DNA of 7,847 nt from a candidate division FCPU426 bacterium (GCA_003167475.1 PMTB01000179.1:1-7847); one strand, 5' to 3'. Counted from the stretch's first letter, positions 1 through 5,883 are shown. Numbers and translations: made by a program. Notes: generated from the sequence alone by a model not told the origin.

Positions 1-1875
1 ATGGCAGGAGCGGGCAGGATGATCCTTGGTTCCGACAGCCATACCCGGTACGGAGCCCTGGGGACGATGGGAGTGGGCGAGGGCGGTCCTGAAATAGCCA
101 AACAGCTGCTGGGCGAAACCTACGACCTGAAATACCCTGAAGTGGTTTGCGTTTATCTGACGGGCAGCCTCCGCATGGGAGTGGGGCCGCATGATGCCGC
201 GATCGCCATTATCGGAAGGGTCTTCAAGGAAGGGTTTGTTAAGAACAGTATAATGGAATTTACCGGACCGGGTATACGGAATTTGTCCGTGGATTTCCGC
301 AACGGCATCGATGTGATGACGACTGAAATGTCGGCATTAAGCTCCATCTGGATAACGGACGAACTGGTGCATAATTATTATAAGGTACATAACCGTGAAC
401 AGGATTTCAAAGCTTTAAAGCCCGGTAATATAGCGTATTATGACAGGGCGATCAAAGTCGATCTGAGTAAGATCGAACCGATGATCGCACTGCCGTTCCA
501 TCCAAGCAATGCCTATAAGCTCAACGATTTTATTCAGAACGCGCCTGACATTATCGATTCGATCGAAATGGAAAGCAGGAAGATTGTCAAAAAGAACATT
601 GAGAATATCCAGCTCCATGACCATATTGAAAAAGGCAGGTTCAGGGTTGACCAGGGCATTATCGCCGGATGTTCAGGCGGTATTTATGAGAATATTGTGG
701 AGGCATCCGCAATCCTGGAAAAGGTTGAACAATATCAAAGTATGTCGTTTTCGGTTTATCCGGGAAGCATGCCTATATTCCAGGCAATTTCAAGGCTGGG
801 GCTGGTCCAAAAGCTGATAAAGGCGGGCGTAGTCGTAAAAACCGCATTCTGCGGGCCGTGCTTTGGCTCGGGCGACACGCCGTCAAACAGCGCTTTCAGC
901 ATACGGCATACGACCAGGAATTTCGAGAACAGGGAAGGCTCCAAGCCAGATGAAGGCCAGTTGACCTTTGTCGCCCTTATGGACGCCAGGTCCATCGCGG
1001 CCACATACCTTAACAACGGGTTCCTCAAAAGCGCGATGGAAATTGATTATGATAATTCGATCAAGCCTTATGAATTCGATGACAGTTCATATCGAACGAG
1101 GGTTTTCAATAATATAGGAAAATCAAACCCGGATGAAAAACTTATCATGGGGCCGAATATTGCTGAATGGCCTGAAATGCCGGCGCTTCCGGACAATCTG
1201 CTTCTTTCTGTCGCCTCGGTCATTTCCGACCCGGTTACGACTACCGATGAATTGATACCGTCCGGCGAGACGTCTTCGTACCGTTCGAACCCTTTTCGCC
1301 TGGCGGAATTTACCTTGTCCAGAAAAGACCCGGGATATGTCAAAAGGACAAAAACTGCCGCGGAACTTGATAAAATGCTCATGGAAAAACCAAAGGATCT
1401 GATGAACATATTGAAAATGGAAATGGACGCCCTTTCTTCTGAACTCAAAATTTCCGGAGAAAGTTTGACGGAAACCCTTAAAAAGACGCGGATCGGTAGC
1501 TTAATTTCTGCCGTCAAACCCGGGGACGGTTCTGCCAGGGAACAGGCAGCTTCATGCCAGAAGGTTTTATCCGGATGGGTAAATATTGCCAGAGAATACG
1601 CGACCGCGCGTTACAGAAGTAACCTGATAAACTGGGGAATCCTGCCGTTTGTTACAACCGCCAGATCTATAGAAATTCAAACCGGAGATTACATGTGGGT
1701 TCCCGGAATCAGAGAAATCATCAAAAATGGTGGAGTTAAAGTCGAAACACTTGTCATAAGAAAAGGCGTTATTTTGAGATCTGAATACGGGCTGCCGGAT
1801 TTATCAAAAGACCAAAGGGAAATTATTCTGGAAGGCTGCCAGATCAATTATTATAGAAAAAAACTGGGAATGTGA
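1..1875 (+). CDS. Aconitase-family hydratase (YbhJ-like), 5' partial
   Basis: This is a [4Fe-4S] hydro-lyase of the aconitase superfamily, missing its N-terminus because the window starts inside the gene. The ATG at base 1 is probably an internal Met: the first visible residues already belong to the first substrate-site block, SDSHT at 11-15 (aconitase D165-S166-H167 equivalent), and about 130 residues would complete the roughly 750 of YbhJ-type proteins. Cluster ligands are C224 (GCSGG) and C284/C287 (CGPC). TRNFENR at 305-311 matches the aconitase NRNF-x-GR substrate loop. The swivel domain contains GDGSAREQAA at 508-517, the equivalent of GEGSSREHAA, with R513 as the carboxylate-binding arginine, followed by the NLINWGILPF block. 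All visible catalytic elements are intact, so it is probably active. The substrate is not established: YbhJ-like proteins form a branch apart from AcnA, AcnB and LeuC, so citrate/isocitrate should not be assumed. It ends 182 bases before the next gene. Confidence 0.9.
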   Translation: MAGAGRMILGSDSHTRYGALGTMGVGEGGPEIAKQLLGETYDLKYPEVVCVYLTGSLRMGVGPHDAAIAIIGRVFKEGFVKNSIMEFTGPGIRNLSVDFRNGIDVMTTEMSALSSIWITDELVHNYYKVHNREQDFKALKPGNIAYYDRAIKVDLSKIEPMIALPFHPSNAYKLNDFIQNAPDIIDSIEMESRKIVKKNIENIQLHDHIEKGRFRVDQGIIAGCSGGIYENIVEASAILEKVEQYQSMSFSVYPGSMPIFQAISRLGLVQKLIKAGVVVKTAFCGPCFGSGDTPSNSAFSIRHTTRNFENREGSKPDEGQLTFVALMDARSIAATYLNNGFLKSAMEIDYDNSIKPYEFDDSSYRTRVFNNIGKSNPDEKLIMGPNIAEWPEMPALPDNLLLSVASVISDPVTTTDELIPSGETSSYRSNPFRLAEFTLSRKDPGYVKRTKTAAELDKMLMEKPKDLMNILKMEMDALSSELKISGESLTETLKKTRIGSLISAVKPGDGSAREQAASCQKVLSGWVNIAREYATARYRSNLINWGILPFVTTARSIEIQTGDYMWVPGIREIIKNGGVKVETLVIRKGVILRSEYGLPDLSKDQREIILEGCQINYYRKKLGM

Positions 1876-1891
1876 TTTTTATTTAGTTTTC

Positions 1892-1977
1892 GTTATTTAA
1901 ATAATAACAAGAGTGGGGCAAAACCACAGGCTAGGCTGACTTTACGATTTTTGCAGCGGAAATTGCCCTACGTTTGT
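1892..1977 (+). ncRNA. Structured leader / possible cis-regulatory RNA
   Basis: The gap between the hydratase and the lipoprotein gene can fold strongly. A small hairpin GTTATT-TAAAT-AATAAC lies at 1892-1908. A longer helix pairs 1907-1921 with 1963-1977: ACAA with TTGT, then a G-U and an A-G step, then GTGGGGCAA with TTGCCCTAC, which has one G-U pair. It encloses about 41 bases. The two overlap at 1907-1908, so they could be alternative folds. A further hairpin follows at 2003-2021 (CCGCA/TGCGG). The core GCAAAACCACAGGCTA loosely resembles the GCAAAGCCACGGGCCTA core of GEMM (c-di-GMP-I/cGAMP) riboswitches, but the GNRA-capped stem of that class is not present, so no class is assigned. Confidence 0.3.
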
Positions 1978-2047
1978 CCAATATATAAAGACCGGCCGTA
2001 CCCCGCATAAGCAAACTGCGGTGATGAATAAAAAATACGTTTTTATT

Positions 2048-2051
2048 GGAG
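2048..2051 (+). promoter_or_regulatory. Ribosome binding site of lipoprotein gene
   Basis: GGAG lies six bases before the GTG at 2058. This decides the start: the upstream in-frame TTG at 2046 would overlap the site itself, while the GTG gives a normal signal peptide (Lys-Lys, hydrophobic core, lipobox). Confidence 0.6.
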
Positions 2052-2057
2052 ACAAAT

Positions 2058-3446
2058 GTGAAAAAAATCCTGTCCGTTGGCGCGTTTATAAGCGTGTTAT
2101 TTATTTTTATGGCAGCAGGTTGTTCGAAGAAAGCGGCTCCTACAGCCCCGTTTGAATTTAATACGGATACCCCAACGCCGGTTATGGGCACGCCGTCAAG
2201 CACCCGTACTCCCGCCGGAACCGCGTTCCCGGGCACCCCTTCAGCCACCAGGACATACACATCGCTACCGGCAGCAACCAATACTGTGCCACTGTCCATG
2301 ACCCGCACAGCCACATGTACCGTGACGCTGACCTATATGCCTTCGCCTTTCGGGACGCCTACCGCAACTGCCACAACCGCGCTGACCCAGGGCGTTATGA
2401 CCCTTTCAAAATCCATAAACAAAGTCACTTCCGGCCTTACGGATACACTGACCTATACCATCTCATATGTGAATAACACGGGAGGAACCATCATTAATTA
2501 CCGCGTATGGGACACGCTCCCGACGGCGTCAAACCAGATACAATATTTATGGAGCTCAACAGGCTCGGGTGTCACCGGCTCCATGGTTGCCTGGGACAGC
2601 CTGGGCGATGTATTGCCGGGAGGCAACGGGACCTTAAGCATTGCGGTCATTGCCGTCGGCGCGGGGACGGTATTCTGCAATACGGCGTATGACAGCACAG
2701 GGGCTTTTAGTACCATGATATGCGCGGGCGTCATGACGCCATCAGTGACCCGCACATCAGCGGCCACAGCAGTATATACGGCCACTGTGACAATGACATA
2801 TTTGCCAATGACATCTCTGACACCCACAACATCGCCGACCTTTGCTGCAACAACTATATTTACTTCTACTACAACGCCCACCAATATTGCTGACGGTACT
2901 CCTTCAGTGACATCGACCTGTACAGTTACTTTTACTTCTACCGCAACACCGACCGGCACAATCGATATCAGCCTTACAGCAACACCGACCTGCGGCATAG
3001 GCGGGCCGGACAATGAAATACAAAACCTTTTAGTATCGCCCTCAACAGTTTCAGCCGGGCAAAATATAACAATTACATTTCAGCTATCAAACCCAAACAC
3101 AGGGTGTAAACTTCAGTATTTTGCGGCGCTTTCAAATAATTGTTATATACAGCCTGCGGGAACACCGGGACAGATTGTGCTGGTTTCCGAATCCGGGATG
3201 AATGTATTAAACAGTATGGTAATTAGCGGAAGAGCGAGCCAGTGCGTAGGCGACGGCACATGGCATAATAATACGGACGTATCATGCGGAATGGAGCCGG
3301 GCGGCACGCCGGTATATATGACAGTCCCATCAACATGGACCCCGGGGACATATTATGTGATTGTCCCGACAAAATCATGCAATGTCTACCTGAACCCGCT
3401 TATATCCGCCGACCAGATAGCGTATGCTTCGTTTACGGTGCAGTAG
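2058..3446 (+). CDS. Secreted lipoprotein with DUF11 domain and Thr/Pro-rich linkers
   Basis: This is a 462-residue predicted lipoprotein starting at GTG 2058. The N-terminus is Met-Lys-Lys, then a hydrophobic stretch and a lipobox ending MAAG-C22, so C22 would be lipidated and the rest exported. Residues about 30-112 form a Thr/Pro/Ser-rich linker with many TPT and TxT steps. Residues about 113-225 look like a DUF11 (PF01345) beta-sandwich: LSKSINK opening, a TYTISYVNNTGG strand pair, a DTLPT motif and a final FCNTA strand. A second Thr-rich linker covers about 227-311. The C-terminal 150 residues are an unassigned beta-rich domain with six cysteines (C312 and the GCK, NCY, QCV, SCG and SCN contexts), which suggests extracellular disulfides. 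It is probably surface-exposed and structural or adhesive, possibly O-glycosylated on the linkers. No catalytic motif is visible. The preceding leader may regulate it. Confidence 0.85.
   Translation: MKKILSVGAFISVLFIFMAAGCSKKAAPTAPFEFNTDTPTPVMGTPSSTRTPAGTAFPGTPSATRTYTSLPAATNTVPLSMTRTATCTVTLTYMPSPFGTPTATATTALTQGVMTLSKSINKVTSGLTDTLTYTISYVNNTGGTIINYRVWDTLPTASNQIQYLWSSTGSGVTGSMVAWDSLGDVLPGGNGTLSIAVIAVGAGTVFCNTAYDSTGAFSTMICAGVMTPSVTRTSAATAVYTATVTMTYLPMTSLTPTTSPTFAATTIFTSTTTPTNIADGTPSVTSTCTVTFTSTATPTGTIDISLTATPTCGIGGPDNEIQNLLVSPSTVSAGQNITITFQLSNPNTGCKLQYFAALSNNCYIQPAGTPGQIVLVSESGMNVLNSMVISGRASQCVGDGTWHNNTDVSCGMEPGGTPVYMTVPSTWTPGTYYVIVPTKSCNVYLNPLISADQIAYASFTVQ
2859..2954 (+). repeat. Direct repeat in Thr-rich linker, 72-base offset
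   Basis: Two 24-base segments, 2859-2882 and 2931-2954, match at 20 of 24 positions. They encode FTST-TPT type peptides exactly 24 codons apart. This suggests that the linker grew by in-frame duplication. Confidence 0.5.
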
Positions 3447-3509
3447 GAAGGAATTGGCGGGGAATGATTAGAAACAAATATTAGTGGTTAATATAATAAC
3501 AGGGGGTTT

Positions 3510-3635
3510 ATTACGGGAAGACTTAGAAACGCCGCAAAAAAATGCGTTAAGGCACCTTTTAAGGCCGCGGAAAAGGTTGTGGGGATAAAAGATAAAGAAA
3601 ATGGAAAAACGCGCATAATGGGGTTGCCTATTTAA
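3510..3635 (+). CDS. Possible small basic protein with near-cognate start
   Basis: An open frame from 3492 to the TAA at 3633 encodes a lysine-rich peptide of about 41 residues, amphipathic in its first half (RNAAKKCVKAPFKAAEKVVG) and ending in a hydrophobic tail, MGLPI. There is no ATG, GTG or TTG at the front. An AGGGGG site at 3501-3506 stands three bases before ATT 3510 and six before ACG 3513. The same AACAGGGGGT words precede the ATG of the 3959 gene. The composition looks protein-like and its GC content resembles the upstream genes. It may be a genuine small gene starting at ATT or ACG, or a gene whose ATG decayed to ACG. I do not recognise the family. Confidence 0.25.
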   Translation: MTGRLRNAAKKCVKAPFKAAEKVVGIKDKENGKTRIMGLPI

Positions 3636-3750
3636 AAAATGATTTAATTTGTAAAAAATATTTTTTTATTTTATTCATTATACTCGACTTTGGCAAATTT
3701 GGTATTTGCTGTCATTTCGAGTAAAGAATCGACAGCTGTGATTTGAGCCG

Positions 3751-3855
3751 TTGGAATCGAAGTTGTTTTTTTTGCTTTATTTACAAAAACTTTTAGCTGT
3801 CATCGTTATACCGATAATCGCACTGGTTGAAACATTGGCCATCCTATTTTTGTGA
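3751..3855 (+). CDS. Possible 34-residue hydrophobic peptide
   Basis: The frame starts at TTG 3751 and ends at TGA 3853. After a short charged front (ESK) and YLQK, the remainder is almost wholly hydrophobic, including AVIVIPIIALVE and ending in LAILFL. It would form one membrane helix, as small membrane peptides and type I toxins do. The start is weak, with only a GAG five bases upstream. In AT-rich DNA such hydrophobic frames arise by chance, so this is speculative. Confidence 0.12.
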   Translation: MESKLFFLLYLQKLLAVIVIPIIALVETLAILFL

Positions 3856-3885
3856 TTTTGAACTTTAAAACTTGTCATCGATATA
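3798..3885 (+). repeat. Direct repeat TGTCATCG-N-TATA
   Basis: Two 13-base copies, at 3798-3810 and 3873-3885, match at 12 of 13 positions and are 75 bases apart. The second overlaps the candidate -35 box TTGTCA. A third, shorter relative (GCTGTCATT) starts at 3708. They could be regulator sites or remnants of a small dispersed repeat. Confidence 0.35.
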
Positions 3886-3899
3886 GTGTTTGTTAAAAT
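3872..3899 (+). promoter_or_regulatory. Candidate sigma70 promoter for TPR-membrane gene
   Basis: TTGTCA (3872-3877) and TAAAAT (3894-3899) are separated by 16 bases. Each has one mismatch to consensus. Transcription would begin near 3906, about 50 bases before the start codon. The region is AT-rich, so a chance match is possible. Confidence 0.4.
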
Positions 3900-3958
3900 A
3901 TATTGTATAAAATGGCAGAAGAACTTGAGGCAGAGCAACTAAACAAACAGGGGGTAAG

Positions 3959-5011
3959 ATGATGAACCGAAATAATTCAGTTATTAAACAAACGTCTGTT
4001 GAAAATAAGCTGGAAAAATTAAAAACCACGGGCCTTAATATTAAGGAGAAAAAAGAACTGCTCATGCAAATGCTCTCGCATAGCAGCTTTTTTTACAAGG
4101 AAAAGTATGCTACTCCGGCAGTAAAGTTGGGACTGGATCTGAAACGGGAATTCCCTGACAATCCTGATATCAGCGTTATGCTTGGTAATGTGTATATGTG
4201 GATGGCAGATGACAGGGTAAAGGCAGTAAAGAACTTCGAGGATGCCTTGAACTTAAGCCCAAATAACTGCCTGTTTTATAAAAAGGTAATAGCCGGTTCC
4301 TGTTTCGCTAAAATGTTTGACAATGCTGAAAGGTACTTGAAGAAGTATGAAGGACAGGAGCTGAAATGCCTTGAAAAGGGTGATCTAAAACTCATAAAAG
4401 AATGCATTGCCACTAAAAAATTAAAATATGACGGGGATATATCCGTAATTTGTGATTATGATTGGCCAGACGACTCAGGTCAGGCCGCGGCAACCGGGAA
4501 AACATCATTTTTGACATATCTTCCTTTTATTTTATTGGGTGGGATTTTTTTTGTTCAGATAATGCTCGTTCAATATAAGTTTAATGAAATGTATGATTGG
4601 GGCTTTAAATATCTGACTATCCCCGTGGCAATATTATGTATATTTTTTGCAAAAAAATACAAAATTATGGACAGATTTAGTGGTGGCGGAAAATTTTTTT
4701 TTATTTTGATGCTCGCTATAGTCATTGCAATGTCAACCTTATTTTTGTGTTCTTTGGTGGGATTGTACAACGCATATATCGGAACACCACAAAAAATATC
4801 GGGGCAGTATACAGTTGTCGGAAAATGGATAAGTACTGGGAGAAGTTCGACAAGTTGGTTGCTCACGCTAAAAGATGCCAGCTCGGGTAAAAACTTCGAT
4901 TGGGAAGTTAAAAGGGATGTTTATAACTTGGACAAGGCTGGCGATACGATAAAGATTGATTTTTACAAAGGAAGTTTGGGTTTACTATTTACGTACAAAT
5001 ATAAAAATTAG
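3959..5011 (+). CDS. TPR-like membrane protein of unknown function
   Basis: This protein of 350 residues (349 if the second of two adjacent ATGs, at 3962, is used) has no recognised family. AGGGGG at 3949-3954 lies four bases from the first ATG and seven from the second, so spacing favours 3962. The first half is soluble, helical and basic. Residues about 50-135 look like two or three TPR-type helix pairs (PAVKLGLDLKREFPDNPDIS, then AVKNFEDALNLSPNN). Hydrophobic segments follow at about 183-207, 216-231 and 245-272. The C-terminal 75 residues form a beta-rich domain (GQYTVVGKWISTG, TLKDASSGKNFDWEV, GDTIKIDFYKGSLGLL) placed after the last helix, an arrangement reminiscent of DUF3592 proteins, though I cannot confirm membership. 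It probably works at the inner membrane, with the TPR region binding a partner. It stands alone, between two gene-poor gaps, and is more AT-rich than the genes at the window ends. Confidence 0.8.
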   Translation: MMNRNNSVIKQTSVENKLEKLKTTGLNIKEKKELLMQMLSHSSFFYKEKYATPAVKLGLDLKREFPDNPDISVMLGNVYMWMADDRVKAVKNFEDALNLSPNNCLFYKKVIAGSCFAKMFDNAERYLKKYEGQELKCLEKGDLKLIKECIATKKLKYDGDISVICDYDWPDDSGQAAATGKTSFLTYLPFILLGGIFFVQIMLVQYKFNEMYDWGFKYLTIPVAILCIFFAKKYKIMDRFSGGGKFFFILMLAIVIAMSTLFLCSLVGLYNAYIGTPQKISGQYTVVGKWISTGRSSTSWLLTLKDASSGKNFDWEVKRDVYNLDKAGDTIKIDFYKGSLGLLFTYKYKN

Positions 5012-5030
5012 GACAATTTATAGTCTGTCC
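5011..5030 (+). terminator. Weak hairpin after TPR-membrane gene
   Basis: GGACA (5011-5015) pairs with TGTCC (5026-5030) across a ten-base loop, starting at the last base of the stop codon. No T-run follows, so it would be a poor intrinsic terminator. Confidence 0.2.
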
Positions 5031-5040
5031 TATATAACCG

Positions 5041-5247
5041 TTATAGTCCAATATCATTGAGAATTATAAACGGATTTATAGGATTTGGGGTCTTTAGCCA
5101 TTTGCGAATATCGTCCATTATGCCCAGCCAATCCTTAATAATTTCACCCCGAATAATATAAATTATCCAAACAAACACTCTAAATCTAATTTCGCATAAA
5201 ATACTTTGTGCGAAATGTGTAATCAGGCAAATTGCAGGGTCCGAAAG
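5041..5247 (-). pseudogene. Possible C-terminal gene remnant, unknown family
   Basis: On the minus strand a frame is open from 5247 down to the TAA at 5043-5041, 68 codons. Its last 35 codons read like real protein: GEIIKDWLGIMDDIRKWLK, then a TPNPINPF segment and a hydrophobic end, DIGL. The part before this looks like random AT-rich translation, and there is no good start or ribosome site; the only ATG would give 25 residues. It may be the tail of a disrupted gene, or chance. I do not recognise the family. Confidence 0.25.
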
Positions 5248-5297
5248 TCACGTGTACATGCAGGGAAAACATAACCGAGATCTGAAAATTTTTACTC

Positions 5298-5327
5298 TTG
5301 ACACGTGCATATATGTGCATATATAAT
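5298..5327 (+). promoter_or_regulatory. Consensus sigma70 promoter of ArsR-type gene
   Basis: TTGACA (5298-5303) and TATAAT (5322-5327) are both perfect consensus hexamers with an 18-base spacer. Transcription should begin near 5334, leaving about 120 bases of leader before the ATG at 5457. Such a strong core fits a promoter that is held down by a repressor. Confidence 0.8.
5305..5324 (+). promoter_or_regulatory. Tandem GTGCATATAT operator in promoter spacer
   Basis: Two perfect copies of the ten-base word GTGCATATAT abut at 5305-5314 and 5315-5324. They fill the spacer and run into the -10 box, one helical turn apart. An imperfect dyad, TGCA-TATATG-TGCA, lies within. Binding here would block RNA polymerase, and autorepression by the downstream ArsR-type protein is the likely use. 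The GTGCAT word recurs in the palindrome at 5845-5860. Confidence 0.55.
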
Positions 5328-5387
5328 GCTTGCGTATAAGATATAACTAAATTTACTCTACTGACAAGCAGTATATATTATTGAAAA

Positions 5388-5425
5388 AAGCAAAGAATAA
5401 AGGAAAGAAATTGTTCTTTTTGCTT
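5388..5425 (+). promoter_or_regulatory. Possible leader hairpin of ArsR-type mRNA
   Basis: AAGCAAA (5388-5394) can pair with TTTGCTT (5419-5425), with partial extension by GAA/TTC. It lies inside the long 5' leader, ahead of the ribosome site. The stem is A/T-rich and weak. Confidence 0.2.
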
Positions 5426-5456
5426 GCAACAATAATACCGAACAAGGAGTGTAACT

Positions 5457-5801
5457 ATGGGAATTAATAAAAATGTCATTGCATGCGGTCAATCCCTTAA
5501 TGAAAATATTAATTTCGATTTTTACAAAACATTGTTCGATCCTGTCAGAAGTGATATTTTGATTTATCTTGTGAGTTATGGCAAAAAAAATATCAAAGAG
5601 ATTTCAGAAAAATTCACACAAGACCGCTCGGTTATTTCAAAACATCTTGATTTGATGCGTCGCTATGGTATCGTCCTGAAAGAGAAGCAGGGACGAAATG
5701 TATATTATGAAGTTAACAGCAGTTTTATTATTGAACAATTCGAAAAGACAACGGCCAATGTAAAAAAATTACTCAAATTGGCCAATCAGAAAGCAAAATA
5801 A
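5457..5801 (+). CDS. ArsR-family winged-helix transcriptional regulator
   Basis: This 114-residue DNA-binding repressor has the length and layout of ArsR/SmtB proteins. The opening helix block is FDPVRSDIL (27-35), the helix-turn-helix spans about 46-66 (IKEISEKFTQDRSVISKHLD) and the beta wing is at 71-86 (GIVLKEKQGRNVYYEV), followed by a C-terminal dimerisation helix. AAGGAG at 5444-5449, seven bases before the ATG, fixes the start. The classical metal site in the recognition region (ELCVCDL-type cysteines) is absent; the only cysteine is C10. It is therefore not a typical arsenic or cadmium sensor, and its ligand or redox signal is unknown. It is probably autorepressed through the GTGCATATAT repeats, and probably controls the flavodoxin/ferredoxin gene 82 bases downstream through a related palindrome. 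Its GC content is low compared with the genes at the window ends. Confidence 0.9.
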   Translation: MGINKNVIACGQSLNENINFDFYKTLFDPVRSDILIYLVSYGKKNIKEISEKFTQDRSVISKHLDLMRRYGIVLKEKQGRNVYYEVNSSFIIEQFEKTTANVKKLLKLANQKAK

Positions 5802-5808
5802 AAACCAT

Positions 5809-5838
5809 TTGAACTAGAAAGATTGAATTATTTATAGT
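5809..5838 (+). promoter_or_regulatory. Candidate promoter of EFR1-type gene
   Basis: TTGAAC (5809-5814) and TATAGT (5833-5838) are separated by 18 bases. Transcription would start near 5845, at the edge of the palindrome. Read-through from the regulator gene is also possible, since no terminator separates the two. Confidence 0.4.
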
Positions 5839-5844
5839 TTATTA

Positions 5845-5860
5845 TGTGCATACATGCACA
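5845..5860 (+). promoter_or_regulatory. Perfect palindromic operator TGTGCAT-AC-ATGCACA
   Basis: Seven-base arms are exact reverse complements around AC. The site sits at the expected transcription start and before the ribosome site at 5874, as expected for a repressor operator. It shares GTGCAT with the repeats in the regulator's own promoter, which points to the ArsR-type protein as its ligand. Confidence 0.6.
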
Positions 5861-5873
5861 CAAATACTTTGTT

Positions 5874-5878
5874 GGAGG
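5874..5878 (+). promoter_or_regulatory. Ribosome binding site deciding the EFR1-type start
   Basis: GGAGG lies five bases before ATG 5884. An upstream in-frame ATG at 5854 lies inside the palindrome, has no ribosome site and would add ten residues ahead of the normal flavodoxin start, so 5884 is preferred. Confidence 0.75.
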
Positions 5879-5883
5879 TTAAA

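Larger units (their letters stand above)
3447..3958. other. Gene-poor intergenic region
   Basis: This 512-base stretch has no convincing gene. It holds a possible 40-codon ORF with a near-cognate start (3510-3635), a possible 34-residue hydrophobic ORF (3751-3855), an inverted repeat GCTGTC/GACAGC (3708-3713 and 3731-3736), three TGTCAT-containing words (3710, 3798, 3873) and a candidate promoter for the next gene. From about 3636 it is strongly AT-rich. No clear intrinsic terminator follows the lipoprotein gene. Confidence 0.6.
5012..5456. other. Gene-poor intergenic region with regulator promoter
   Basis: This 445-base region contains a minus-strand coding remnant (5041-5247), a possible upstream half-site TACATGCA (5255-5262, identical to part of the palindrome at 5845-5860), the promoter and operator of the ArsR-type gene, and a leader of about 120 bases. 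No other gene is visible. Confidence 0.6.

Noticed and set aside
1068..1517. Long antisense frame opposite the hydratase
   Set aside because: It mirrors the codon structure of a well-conserved gene, has no ribosome site and resembles no protein. Similar antisense frames opposite the lipoprotein (2498-3013) and FecR gene (7147-7440, 7474-7776) were rejected for the same reason.
1910..1975. c-di-GMP-I (GEMM) riboswitch call
   Set aside because: Only the core GCAAA-x-CC-AC-x-GGC region resembles it; the GNRA-capped P1b stem and the later GGTAGCCGGGTTACCG-type segment are not convincingly present.
2046..2057. TTG 2046 as start of the lipoprotein
   Set aside because: It overlaps the GGAG ribosome site; GTG 2058 has correct spacing and a normal signal peptide.
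3492..3497. TATAAT just before the small ORF as its promoter
   Set aside because: Transcription would begin at or after the ribosome site at 3501-3506, and the -35 region is poor.
4570..4866. Antisense frame opposite the membrane gene
   Set aside because: It is a shadow of the hydrophobic segments of the sense protein, with no start signal.
5854..5883. ATG 5854 as start of the EFR1-type protein
   Set aside because: It lies in the palindrome, lacks a ribosome site and adds residues ahead of the usual flavodoxin N-terminus; ATG 5884 has GGAGG five bases upstream.
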